Shown here one piece after another: positions 1 through 7,798 of a stretch of 33,136 bases of DNA (the stretch's first letter is position 1; each line of letters starts with the position of its first letter). Source of the stretch: a virus; IMG/VR virus record IMGVR_UViG_3300031720_000012, positions 1-33,136 of that record. The stretch is one strand, 5' to 3'. Both the position numbers and the translations under genes were made by a program. The notes below the pieces were generated by a model. That model made no database searches and was not told where the DNA came from. It saw only the letters and a program-made list of their open reading frames with translations.

Positions 1-5
1 GAGAG

Positions 6-2951
6 TTGGGTGAAATAGATCTGACACCGACTGAGGTAATCACCACGGACTACTGGGCTCGTGGCTCATTCGCTGCCAGTACAAGCACGATTCCGGCCGT
101 CCTCAGCGACGCGTCGGACTCAACCTACATATCACTGACTGAGGATTACACGCTGTCCGCGGGTGTCTTCTACTCGACCATCATGCTGGGCTACAACTCG
201 GGAACCCTGCCGTTCAAGGCTCGGGTCAAGTCCATCTATCCGACCGCGCGCGTTGCCAACGTCAGCAGTGTTCCGGAGAAGATCCAGATGAGTATCTGGA
301 AGTGGAAACCGGGCGCATCGGATCACGAGTGGTCCAAATCCGGCATCGCTTGGGGCGGAGCACAAGCGCTCAGTTCGACCATCTCGACGTACAAGGGCTT
401 TGCCACGGATCGGTTCTCCAACGGAAACATGATTACTCAGAACGATATCGAGTTCCTGGCGACCGAGATCTTCAACCTGACCGATACCGACTCCCGCGTG
501 TACGAAGCGGGAATCACGATCATCTATGATGAGCAGCCCCGTGCGCTCATCAACTACCCGACCACCACAATCCCCGAATCCTCGCCGATCGTGTCGTGGA
601 ACTACTTCGACGATCTTCAAAGCCAATACGCCGTACAGATCGAGATCTATTCAGGTTCGACGCTTCTCTATACGACCGGCACGCTGGTCACGGGCGCACG
701 GACCCATGACGTCCAATACTCCTTCCCTGACGGCACGTACACGCTGAAGGTTCGCGCAGCTCAATACTGGTCCGGACCTGGTGGGATCTTCTGGTCGGAA
801 TGGGACACCAAGACATTCTCTGTACAGGGATCAAGGCCTTACCCGCCTGCGCTGACCACTACTGATCAGACCGGCTTTGTTCGGGTCAGCGCGCTTGGCT
901 ACCTGAACTTGCTTCCGTCCAACGCTTCCGACTTCGCTGATGCCGGTCACCCCGATTGGTATTCGGTCAACAACGCCACCGTATCCGCAAGCTCCGGCAC
1001 GTTCGCGCGCACGGGTACCAAGATGATGACCGTGGTGCCAACGGGATCATCGTCTGAAGCCATCAGCGTGCCTGTGCCTGCTGTGGCGGCGTCCCGCTAC
1101 TACGCCGGTTTCTACGTGCGCAACGCGCCCGGCACAACCACGAACACGGCCGAATGTGATATCTCCTGGTACAACTCTGCCGGTTCGCTAATATCGACCT
1201 CTACAGGCTCTTCAGCGACCATCACGAACGGTGTCTACACGCTGTTCACGGTGACCGCCACAGCCCCCGCGCTGACTGTTTGGGCAGCCATGAGGATCAA
1301 GCTAGGCGCCACATCGGGGACGTTCCTGGTAGATAGCGCGTTCATCACTGCAGTCCCCACCGGCTCAGCTCTGCCCGACTTCTCCGCGGCGCCCAACCTG
1401 ATACCGCTAGGCGGGATGCTCAATACCACGCCCAACCTCTTGACGTGGGAAGATGCATCCATCGAGACCAACCACAAATGGGTGGTGGGCCAGGACACCG
1501 TGGGCAACACCTACGTTGAGGCGGACCTGTATACGTCGTCGGCTGGCGTAACAATCTCCTCCCCAGAGCCGAACTCAAGCAACGGTGCCGTGGTCGATGT
1601 CCCCTCTTCTGGTACGCGCTGGATCAGGTTCTCCGGCGTAAGCACGGTGGGTCTGTCGAGCGTGACCATCAAGGCCGTGACCTCGCCCGGTCAGTTCACG
1701 GGCAGGCTGCGCAACGACACGATTGCGGGAACGATCCTTGGCACTTTCTCCGCCTGGTACAACGGCAACGGAACCATCTACCAATACATACGATTCAATG
1801 TAACCGCGGGAACCCTACCGGCGGTCATTGAGTTCACCGGCGCGCACGGTCAGGTGGACTCGATCTACTTCAACTACTCGTCCCCGAGCGCGACAGTCGT
1901 CAGCGACACGGCGCAGGCGCGTAACGGCACCACCAGCCTGAAGGTCACCAACTCCAGTGGATCTACCAACAAGATCACGGTATCCAACGGCTCGATAACG
2001 GCGGATGGTCAGCTTACCGAGGCTTCCGGCTACTTCGACGTCACGCCTGGAGAACAGCTCAATCTGGCAGCGTCGATCTACTCCCCGTCCAACTCGCGCA
2101 CGTTCCGGCTACAGGTCTCCTACTGGACCGACCTCTACGCGGGATCGTCGGGCCTGACCGAGGTAACCAGCACGAGCACTGTGGGCGCCTGGAAGGATTT
2201 GACGGGTAACGTCACGGTCCCCGCGGGTGCGCGCTACGGCAAGCTGTTCTTGGCCACCTCATCTACGCCCAACAACGAGGTGCACTACTGGGATCGCATA
2301 GCGGTGTGGCGGAACTCTGTCAACCCCCACACCACCAGGTGGTTTGAGGGATCCCGCACACTTACCGGTCCGTTCCTGGTGGTCGAGTACAGCGAGGATG
2401 CGGGCGTGACCTGGGGAGAGCTTGGTACTACAACGCTCACCCAATCCTCCGACATCGTGCTGTTCGACGACTACGAGATTCCGCACCAGGTTGACCGGAT
2501 CTACCGCGGCTATGTGTACGGTAACTGGGAGTCGATCATTAGAAGGTCCGTACTGTCGGCTTCAACGGCCGCGGCGAACATCGACCTTCCCAACGTGTGG
2601 CTCCACAAGGTGTCCGATCCAGACGGCTCGATCTACAACTTCAGGTATGACGGTGCGGGTCGCAGCGCCACACCCGGAGCCATGCCCGTACTGAATCAGT
2701 TCGCAGGCAGAGACTACGCCGTGGCTTCATTCGGCGAGGTGGACGATTACCAGATCAACGTGTCGCTCCGGCTGGCTTCCACGACGGACCAAACGAAGAT
2801 GCGTCAGTTCCTGGCAGCTAAGGAGTTGCTCGTTTTCCGTGACCAGCGTGGGCGCCGTGGGCGTGGTGTCGTCATGGCTCGAAACATCGTGGATGAGGTG
2901 TGGGGGCAGTCCTGCACATTCGCGTTCGTGCTGGCGGGTGAGCAACCGTGA
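6..2951 (+). CDS. Minor tail protein, large, multidomain
   Basis: A 981-residue structural protein of the tail tip or side fibres. The middle is rich in Ser, Thr, Gly and Asn, as in phage adhesion proteins. Residues about 178-270 look like a fibronectin III-type fold (alternating strands, Trp and Tyr rich). Residues about 640-770 look like a carbohydrate-binding jelly-roll (pattern NGTTSLKVTNSSG, later HYWDRIAVW). The last 190 residues resemble the C-terminal part of distal-tail proteins. The first codon shown is TTG at 6, and the frame is open to the window edge, so the true start may lie upstream. It overlaps the next tail gene by 4 bases (GTGA), so the two are probably translated together. 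Role in host-surface binding is inferred. Confidence 0.8.
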   Translation: MGEIDLTPTEVITTDYWARGSFAASTSTIPAVLSDASDSTYISLTEDYTLSAGVFYSTIMLGYNSGTLPFKARVKSIYPTARVANVSSVPEKIQMSIWKWKPGASDHEWSKSGIAWGGAQALSSTISTYKGFATDRFSNGNMITQNDIEFLATEIFNLTDTDSRVYEAGITIIYDEQPRALINYPTTTIPESSPIVSWNYFDDLQSQYAVQIEIYSGSTLLYTTGTLVTGARTHDVQYSFPDGTYTLKVRAAQYWSGPGGIFWSEWDTKTFSVQGSRPYPPALTTTDQTGFVRVSALGYLNLLPSNASDFADAGHPDWYSVNNATVSASSGTFARTGTKMMTVVPTGSSSEAISVPVPAVAASRYYAGFYVRNAPGTTTNTAECDISWYNSAGSLISTSTGSSATITNGVYTLFTVTATAPALTVWAAMRIKLGATSGTFLVDSAFITAVPTGSALPDFSAAPNLIPLGGMLNTTPNLLTWEDASIETNHKWVVGQDTVGNTYVEADLYTSSAGVTISSPEPNSSNGAVVDVPSSGTRWIRFSGVSTVGLSSVTIKAVTSPGQFTGRLRNDTIAGTILGTFSAWYNGNGTIYQYIRFNVTAGTLPAVIEFTGAHGQVDSIYFNYSSPSATVVSDTAQARNGTTSLKVTNSSGSTNKITVSNGSITADGQLTEASGYFDVTPGEQLNLAASIYSPSNSRTFRLQVSYWTDLYAGSSGLTEVTSTSTVGAWKDLTGNVTVPAGARYGKLFLATSSTPNNEVHYWDRIAVWRNSVNPHTTRWFEGSRTLTGPFLVVEYSEDAGVTWGELGTTTLTQSSDIVLFDDYEIPHQVDRIYRGYVYGNWESIIRRSVLSASTAAANIDLPNVWLHKVSDPDGSIYNFRYDGAGRSATPGAMPVLNQFAGRDYAVASFGEVDDYQINVSLRLASTTDQTKMRQFLAAKELLVFRDQRGRRGRGVVMARNIVDEVWGQSCTFAFVLAGEQP

Positions 2952-4090
2952 CCGTTACTGGCGACACTGATATTGGCAGCTACACCGACGTAGAGATCAT
3001 GGAGCAGCTTCGTACCGGGTATCGCAATGAGCGTTTCAGGTTCGAGCACCTTGACGGATCTAATCAGTCTCTACGCTTCCTCACCACGATCATGCCGGGC
3101 GCCCGGATCGACTACCAGTACTTCGCGGACATCAAGCGCACCATCACATTCAGAATGTGGGAAACCGAAGAAGAGTCGAAGCTCATCAAGTGGGAACGCG
3201 ATCGTATCCGCGCGCACATGGACCTGAAGATGCCCGACGGCGGTTGGGCGCGCCGATCCCTTGGGGTCTTCCTTCCCACCTCGCCGCGGCGATCGTCCAG
3301 CAAGGGCTCTGTATTCCTTGATCTGCAAGGCTACGACCAGACGCTCATCCTGAGGGAGAACACCTACACCACAACGCAACTGTGGACGGCCGGTTACCTT
3401 CTCACGGACCTGGCTAGTCGCGTACTAGCCGACAACGGAATTACTGCGCAGGTGGTAGCGTCGGCAAAACAGCTACCCACGGAAAAGTCTTGGCTCGTGG
3501 GCACCACACACGCTCAGTTCCTACAGGACATCATCGAGAAATTGGGATACGGGTCGGTGTGGTTCGACGGGGAGGGTTTGGCGCATGTGGAGCCTTACGT
3601 GCTTCCAGAGAACCGCACTCCCGAAATCTCTTACGCCACAGATGAATTCTCGATAACCAAAGAAGAGGGCACAGACTTCCTGGATCTGTTCAAGGTCCCC
3701 AACCGATGGACGTCAGTGAAGAGCCAACCGGACACCACTACGGTTCTGTCCGCCACGATCACCAACTCGGATCCCGAGGATCCCTCATCCACGGTTGGCC
3801 GCGGTCGGGTCATAACGGACATCCGTACTGATTCCCAAGCGGTTGACCAGGAAGCGCTCAATCAGGAAGTACGACGCATCGCGGCTGAAGCGCAACAGAA
3901 GTACCGGGAGATCGAGTTCACCACTGGCCTTGTGCCGCTGCACGCCGAGGCAACCACAGTTCAGCTTCAGCATGACCCGTTGGAGTTAAACGACGTCTAC
4001 AATGAGACAAAGTGGTCAATGGACCTTAAGGCAGGCGGACTTATGACACACGCTGCTAGGAAGGCCGTAGTGGTAGGAGACGTAACGTGA
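2948..4090 (+). CDS. Minor tail protein, ReqiPepy6 Gp37-like
   Basis: A 380-residue protein recognised as the siphovirus Gp37-like tail family found in many actinobacterial phages. Seen in the sequence: a start rich in beta strands that wraps charged residues, a central segment with LLTDLASRVLADNGI and the aromatic pattern GYGSVWFDGEGLAHVEPY, and a C-terminal part containing EEVRR-like helices. The pattern fits a baseplate hub or tail-tip protein that assembles next to the distal tail protein. Starts with GTG inside the stop of the preceding gene and ends with a 4-base ATGA-type overlap with the next, so all three tail genes are coupled. Confidence 0.75.
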   Translation: MTVTGDTDIGSYTDVEIMEQLRTGYRNERFRFEHLDGSNQSLRFLTTIMPGARIDYQYFADIKRTITFRMWETEEESKLIKWERDRIRAHMDLKMPDGGWARRSLGVFLPTSPRRSSSKGSVFLDLQGYDQTLILRENTYTTTQLWTAGYLLTDLASRVLADNGITAQVVASAKQLPTEKSWLVGTTHAQFLQDIIEKLGYGSVWFDGEGLAHVEPYVLPENRTPEISYATDEFSITKEEGTDFLDLFKVPNRWTSVKSQPDTTTVLSATITNSDPEDPSSTVGRGRVITDIRTDSQAVDQEALNQEVRRIAAEAQQKYREIEFTTGLVPLHAEATTVQLQHDPLELNDVYNETKWSMDLKAGGLMTHAARKAVVVGDVT

Positions 4091-4344
4091 TATCCCATGA
4101 CCGGTTTCTGGAGTCTGTCGGCGCAGCCCGTGATCGAGACAAAGAATTCAAATGGTCCGAGTATGTGCGCTTGGGCGCCGCGGTAAGCGTAGCTGGCGGC
4201 AACGTGACCGTGCTGCTGGACGGAGAGACGTCGTCCATCAAGGTCAGCTACGACCCTGCCATTGCGGGCGTAATCACCGGCGACCGCGTGCTGTGCATCA
4301 AGGTGGGGACAGGCTGGATCTGTCTTTGCGTGGTTCACCTTTGA
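4087..4344 (+). CDS. Small tail-associated protein, OB or spike-like
   Basis: An 85-residue protein starting with GTG inside the stop of the Gp37-like gene. After a short charged helix (residues 1-24) it is almost all predicted beta strand (VRLGAAVSVAGGNVTVLLDG, then VITGDRVLCIKVGTGWICLC). This resembles the small OB-fold proteins that often follow the Gp37-like protein in tail operons. A tail-tip or spike role is inferred from position and length only. Confidence 0.6.
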   Translation: MISHDRFLESVGAARDRDKEFKWSEYVRLGAAVSVAGGNVTVLLDGETSSIKVSYDPAIAGVITGDRVLCIKVGTGWICLCVVHL

Positions 4345-4347
4345 CAT

Positions 4348-4405
4348 CCAGTCCCGGGGGGCGTAGCGTATTTCTTGTAAGGAGAGGTCGAACACTAGGG
4401 ACTGG
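4348..4405 (+). promoter_or_regulatory. Inverted repeat in tail-operon leader
   Basis: An 8-base perfect inverted repeat, CCAGTCCC at 4348-4355 and GGGACTGG at 4398-4405, frames a strong Shine-Dalgarno-like run (TAAGGAGAGG, 4377-4386) with no start codon at a usual distance. In RNA the arms would bring the run to within a few bases of the ATG at 4411. This could be a structured leader or a weak intercistronic element. No function is shown. Confidence 0.3.
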
Positions 4406-4410
4406 TGACC

Positions 4411-4581
4411 ATGAAACTCTCCGATTATCCGCTCATAGGTCGAGTCAAGAACCCAGAGATTCCCGATGCGGAACGCCGCGAAATCGCCCGCTACGTGCTG
4501 GCCATCGAGCAGCACGACAAGCGTAAGGCCCACATCCACCGATTGGCGCTACGACGTATTCGTGGCGGAGAGACTTGGTAA
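4411..4581 (+). CDS. Hypothetical protein, 56 aa, basic helix
   Basis: ATG start. The product begins MKLSDYPLIGRVKNP and continues as one long basic helix with several Arg, His and Lys. Phages of this type often place a short protein with the opening LxDYPLIGRVxNPE in this spot, where it is thought to sit at the end of the tail operon, but the function is not known. Spacing of 66 bases from the preceding gene, with an inverted repeat between. Confidence 0.6.
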   Translation: MKLSDYPLIGRVKNPEIPDAERREIARYVLAIEQHDKRKAHIHRLALRRIRGGETW

Positions 4582-4629
4582 CGCGCTCCGAAGTCTGAAG
4601 TTCGCTATCGACTCCCACATGGTCTTGCC

Positions 4630-4646
4630 CCTAGCTTTTAGCTAGG
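4630..4646 (+). promoter_or_regulatory. Small hairpin covering a ribosome site
   Basis: CCTAGC and GCTAGG (4630-4635, 4641-4646) form a 6-base-pair stem with loop TTTTA. The right arm contains the AGGA that would serve the GTG start at 4650 or 4653, so folding would hide the ribosome site. Whether this regulates anything is inference. Confidence 0.3.
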
Positions 4647-4649
4647 AAT

Positions 4650-4775
4650 GTGGTGAACCGAAAAGTGAAGCCAGAGATCCTTCTGGAACTCCTCCCGATC
4701 GTTATAGAACTACACGAAATAGCTGAATTCGCCTTCCACAGGCTTAAGCACGCAATCGATATGAGGAAGTCATGA
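4650..4775 (+). CDS. Hypothetical protein, 41 aa, amphipathic
   Basis: Reading frame opens with two GTG codons (4650, 4653). The product is mostly one Leu/Ile/Glu-rich amphipathic helix (ILLELLPIVIELHEIAEFAF) with basic ends. It ends in a 4-base overlap (ATGA) with the next small gene, which supports it as real. No family recognised. Confidence 0.45.
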   Translation: MVNRKVKPEILLELLPIVIELHEIAEFAFHRLKHAIDMRKS

Positions 4776-4885
4776 CTATAGATCTGGTTGTTGAAATCTC
4801 ACCGATAGAAATGGCTAACATGGTCAACGCGCTGACCGAAGAGGAAAACGCAGCGCTGGCAGAACAAACAGACGACGACGTCTAG
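4772..4885 (+). CDS. Hypothetical protein, 37 aa, acidic
   Basis: ATG overlaps the preceding stop. The product is acidic and ends EQTDDDV. It is the last gene of the plus-strand tail operon, and its TAG stop shares the bases CTAG (4882-4885) with the stop of the convergent cytidylyltransferase-like gene. No family recognised. Confidence 0.45.
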   Translation: MTIDLVVEISPIEMANMVNALTEEENAALAEQTDDDV

Positions 4886-5325
4886 CACTCCGGCCGACTC
4901 ACCCAGATCCGCCGTTTGATTTCCGAACTGGAGATCAACGGCGGATCTGGTCTTGGTATGTACTCAACGCGAATCCCCAGGTCCCTGATCAGCAGCTCTG
5001 CCCTTTTACCCAACTGCCCCATGTAGTCGCGGCGTTCCCAGTCCGAGCCGATGGTGATGATGTCAGGCTTGACCATCTCGATGACCGCGGAGAAATCCTC
5101 ATCCATCAGGTTGCGCACCACATGATCCACGTACTTGCAAGCGCTCAGCACACCACAGCGTTCCCCATAGGACATGATCGGAGCGACTCCCTTGAAGCGC
5201 TCTACGAAGGAGTCCTTGTTAACCGCCACAACTAGCTCATTGCCCAGGATGGCGGATCTTCGGAGCAACTCGACGTGACCCACGTGAAACAGGTCAAACG
5301 TGCCGCCGGTGAGAACTCTAATCAT
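4882..5325 (-). CDS. Cytidylyltransferase-like nucleotidyltransferase
   Basis: A 147-residue protein of the TagD/RfaE-like nucleotidyltransferase fold. The N-terminal GGTFDLFHVGH (residues 7-17) carries the HxGH nucleotide-binding motif, and ISSSEIK (131-137) is the matching C-terminal motif. Length is normal for glycerol-3-phosphate cytidylyltransferases. The reaction is transfer of a nucleotidyl group from CTP or ATP to a sugar or polyol phosphate, giving an activated donor. The substrate cannot be read from the sequence. Overlaps the upstream glycosyltransferase by 4 bases, so it probably supplies or modifies a donor for it. Confidence 0.8.
   Translation of the reverse strand: MIRVLTGGTFDLFHVGHVELLRRSAILGNELVVAVNKDSFVERFKGVAPIMSYGERCGVLSACKYVDHVVRNLMDEDFSAVIEMVKPDIITIGSDWERRDYMGQLGKRAELLIRDLGIRVEYIPRPDPPLISSSEIKRRIWVSRPEC
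4903..4950. terminator. Bidirectional hairpin terminator inside a CDS
   Basis: Arms 4903-4920 and 4934-4950 pair over 17 base pairs with one bulged T (4917) and a 13-base loop. It lies 18 bases past the last tail gene, where transcripts from both strands meet. No strong T-run follows, only TCTTGGT. On the minus strand it lies inside the end of the cytidylyltransferase-like gene and encodes its conserved ISSSEIK motif. Role as a terminator is inferred from position and strength. Confidence 0.55.
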
Positions 5326-5987
5326 TGATGCATTCTAAGGTCATATCCCCGATCCTCCAAAGGTGGGATGGCATCGGGGAAGTGTGGCACCACAGCGTCA
5401 CGCCGAACGTATTGATATTCGTTAAGGAAGCGCAAACAATCCGCCTGGAATCCCCAGTCATCCATCGGACCGTACCGAAGCTTGGTGAAGACGTGGCTGC
5501 TGATCAACGTACAGCCCGTCGCCAGGTGAATGCGGGTATCTCCAGGAAAGTCGATCTCCCTCACGCCGTCCATGGCAAACGCGGGGCAGTAGGCTCCAAC
5601 TACGTTCACGCTAGTTTCTTCCACCACTTCAAGCAGCTTTGGTATCGTGTCGTCCTGGAGTATGACGTCAGCGTCCATCATGAGTACGTAGTCCGCTCTG
5701 TACTCTATCGCGAAGTCGAAGATCATGTTTCGGCCCATGGCGATGTGGCGACCGCGGTTGGCTGAGGTGACCTGCTCACGACCGTCACCGTAGTGATAGG
5801 TCCAGTGGGTGAGGGGCTCGTAGTTGTACTCAATCATGTCCTGATACACACCGCGTCCCCGCTTGTCTACTTCGAGAGCGGCGAAGTACTTGTGCGGCTG
5901 AGGGTTCCGGAGCCACGATCCCCACACACCAGGGTCGGACATAGCGAATGGCGCCAGCGTGGCGCCTATGACGATCGATGGATTCAT
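5322..5987 (-). CDS. Glycosyltransferase, GT-A fold (family 2-like)
   Basis: A 221-residue protein. Residues 1-15 (PSIVIGATLAP) form the usual first strand, and MMDADVI (103-109) holds the DxD motif that binds the metal and nucleotide sugar. The chosen start is the ATG at 5987 because AGAGAGGA precedes it and the longer frame would run into the tRNA. The protein has no clear membrane segment. It is expected to move a sugar from a nucleotide donor to a phage or host acceptor. Forms a pair with the downstream cytidylyltransferase-like gene. Confidence 0.75.
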   Translation of the reverse strand: MNPSIVIGATLAPFAMSDPGVWGSWLRNPQPHKYFAALEVDKRGRGVYQDMIEYNYEPLTHWTYHYGDGREQVTSANRGRHIAMGRNMIFDFAIEYRADYVLMMDADVILQDDTIPKLLEVVEETSVNVVGAYCPAFAMDGVREIDFPGDTRIHLATGCTLISSHVFTKLRYGPMDDWGFQADCLRFLNEYQYVRRDAVVPHFPDAIPPLEDRGYDLRMHQ

Positions 5988-6005
5988 GGGGGATCCTCTC
6001 TTTGA

Positions 6006-6078
6006 TGCGGGGATCGGACTCGAACCGACAACCATCAGCTTATGAGGCTGGTCGCACTACCTGTTGGCGTACCCCGCA
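6006..6078 (-). tRNA. tRNA with anticodon CAT (Met-type)
   Basis: The minus strand folds as a cloverleaf: acceptor TGCGGGG/CCCCGCA (7 pairs), T8 A9, D-arm CGC...GCG with GGTA in the loop, anticodon arm CCAGC-CTCATAA-GCTGA with anticodon CAT, and T-arm GTCGG-TTCGAGT-CCGAT. It lacks the GGG/CCC pairs of initiator tRNA, so it is an elongator Met or a lysidine-type Ile tRNA. Oddities: one C-A mismatch at the base of the anticodon stem, a U1-A72 end pair, U at the discriminator position, and no encoded CCA. Confidence 0.88.
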
Positions 6079-6085
6079 CGTTGAA

Positions 6086-6150
6086 CGATCCTGGGCGTGG
6101 CCACTAGCGGAAGAGGCATCTTCATGGTTTAGCAACCACACCCAGGATCG
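6086..6150 (-). other. Long branched hairpin next to the tRNA
   Basis: Arms 6086-6100 and 6136-6150 pair over 14 of 15 positions (one C-A mismatch at 6096/6140). The enclosed 35 bases hold a smaller perfect hairpin, GAAGA/TCTTC around GGCA (6110-6123). A second, GGTT/AACC around TAGC (6126-6137), overlaps the end of the main arm. It lies between the endolysin stop and the tRNA on their transcript. It could be a terminator-like or processing structure. It lacks a T-arm, so it is not a normal tRNA. Confidence 0.5.
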
Positions 6151-6163
6151 AGTCTTTAACCTA

Positions 6164-7783
6164 TCACGGGTTTCGGAGCTTGGCGACCAAGTCGTAGATG
6201 CCGTGCAGATCGTCGATTGTGCTGTTGATGGAATCCAGCGCCTTGCGCCGAAAATCCTCAACGGGCGGAGTCACAACCGGCGGAGGCGTGACGACCGGGG
6301 GGACCGTGGGATCCGGCGCTGGTGCGGGCAGCGTCGAAGGGATCGGGATGAGCTTCGCCCACGTCAGCGGACCGACCTTGCCGTCCACCGCAAGACCGTT
6401 GGCTGCCTGGAACTTCTTCACCGCTTCGATGGTCGGTCCCTCGTAGAGACCATCCGCCCACGCCGGACCCGCGGGAGCGAACCCTAGCGCCTGAAGGCGT
6501 TGCTGAATCCGCTTGACGTAGGCCTGCTCAGCGGGAGTGTAGCCGCCGTGGGACTCTGCCGGGCCGTCGATGTCGCCGAAGTACTCACCGGCGGGTAGCG
6601 GGAAGTCGTCGCCTGTAGGCGGAGTAGTTCTCACAGGTGGCGGAGATCCGGCGTACTTGGCCAGCAGGATGTCACAGTGCGACTCGTTGGATGCCAGGTG
6701 GATGTGGTTGATATGCGCGGTGACTATCTGAGCGTTGTAGAAGTTCGGGCCGACCACGGCAAAGTTCTTGACGTAGAAACCGTTGTCGTCAGCGTATGGC
6801 GTGGTGTGGATGAGTTCGAGCAGATTGTTCGAGTCTTCGAGGATCAGGCGAGAGGCTGCCTGCATAGCGCGCTGCCCGGTTTCGTCCATGGTTCCCGCCA
6901 CGTCGAGCGCGCCAGCGTCGCCCGTGTTCTCATGGTAGTCCGCATTGGAGTTACCGCGGTGCGCTGAAGTAATGAACAGCTTCGCGAGGAGATCCGCGGG
7001 TAGTCGATGTTCGAGGTAGGTCTTGAGCTTGCTGGCCACAGAGTCCATGACCGAGTTGTCAATGAAAGCGATTCTGAGCGTGCCCACGCTGGTGTTACCT
7101 CCGGATGTAGGTGGGGGTGTGGTGGTAGAGAGTGGTCGTCGGGTGATCAGTCGGCGAAAGCCAGCTTCCGTGCCCTCGAACGCGTTGGCGTCGCCCTTCT
7201 GACCATCGTTGAAAATAGCGTCAGAGCAGTACTGCCAAATCACGGGCATGCGGCCGGAGTAGGGAGTCCAGCCCGGCCCGTTGGCGCCGGAGTACATTTG
7301 CTCGTACTGACGGCTTGCGCCGGAACCGTTGTAGTTGGCGTTCCACAGGGGGCGCCCGTCATCGGGGTAGCTGTTGCCGTACTGGCCTTTGGAGACATAG
7401 ATGATGGCCGGTTTGCCGGTGATCGCTTCCAGTGCGTCCGCCATCTCTTTGCCGATGTTGGGCGCCACATCGTCATACGGCCACTTCTCCAGGTCTACTT
7501 GCCAGAAGAAGTCCGGGTGAGACAGCAGCCAGGGTGCGGTGTCTCGGACGAACTGGACCGCGGTTGAAGCCTGGACACTGGCACTGACCCCCGTACGAGG
7601 TACCACATAAGCGCCGAGAAATGGAACACCCTGATCGCGAGCCGAAGCAAGGACCGAAGCCATGTTCGTGTGCTTGTAGATGCCGTCTGGATCTTGCTCC
7701 GTAGCCTTGTGGGTGACAAAGCTCAGACCTCCGAAGTTCCGTACAGCAGTGAAGTCACTGCCGTCATAGCCAAACAGAGTCAT
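6164..7783 (-). CDS. Endolysin: GH25 + M15-like + PG-binding
   Basis: A 539-residue peptidoglycan hydrolase released at lysis. Residues 1-215 are a GH25-type lysozyme (FGYDGSDF at the start, acidic pair in QVDLEKW at 97-99, QYCSDAIF near the end). Residues about 235-375 look like a zinc carboxypeptidase of the M15 type, with SAHRG (273-277), the Asp in GALDVAG, and HINHIHLA (357-364) as likely metal ligands. Residues about 415-480 are a PG_binding_1 domain (IQQRLQALGF, DGKVGPLTWAKL). Pro/Thr-rich linkers separate them. No signal peptide, so a holin or other exit route is needed. The last 30 residues form a helix of unknown role. Confidence 0.85.
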   Translation of the reverse strand: MTLFGYDGSDFTAVRNFGGLSFVTHKATEQDPDGIYKHTNMASVLASARDQGVPFLGAYVVPRTGVSASVQASTAVQFVRDTAPWLLSHPDFFWQVDLEKWPYDDVAPNIGKEMADALEAITGKPAIIYVSKGQYGNSYPDDGRPLWNANYNGSGASRQYEQMYSGANGPGWTPYSGRMPVIWQYCSDAIFNDGQKGDANAFEGTEAGFRRLITRRPLSTTTPPPTSGGNTSVGTLRIAFIDNSVMDSVASKLKTYLEHRLPADLLAKLFITSAHRGNSNADYHENTGDAGALDVAGTMDETGQRAMQAASRLILEDSNNLLELIHTTPYADDNGFYVKNFAVVGPNFYNAQIVTAHINHIHLASNESHCDILLAKYAGSPPPVRTTPPTGDDFPLPAGEYFGDIDGPAESHGGYTPAEQAYVKRIQQRLQALGFAPAGPAWADGLYEGPTIEAVKKFQAANGLAVDGKVGPLTWAKLIPIPSTLPAPAPDPTVPPVVTPPPVVTPPVEDFRRKALDSINSTIDDLHGIYDLVAKLRNP

Positions 7784-7798
7784 GCATCAATCCTATCA

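Noticed and set aside
6086-6150. Second tRNA beside the CAT tRNA
   Set aside because: A clear long stem exists but there is no TTCRA T-loop and no plausible anticodon loop.
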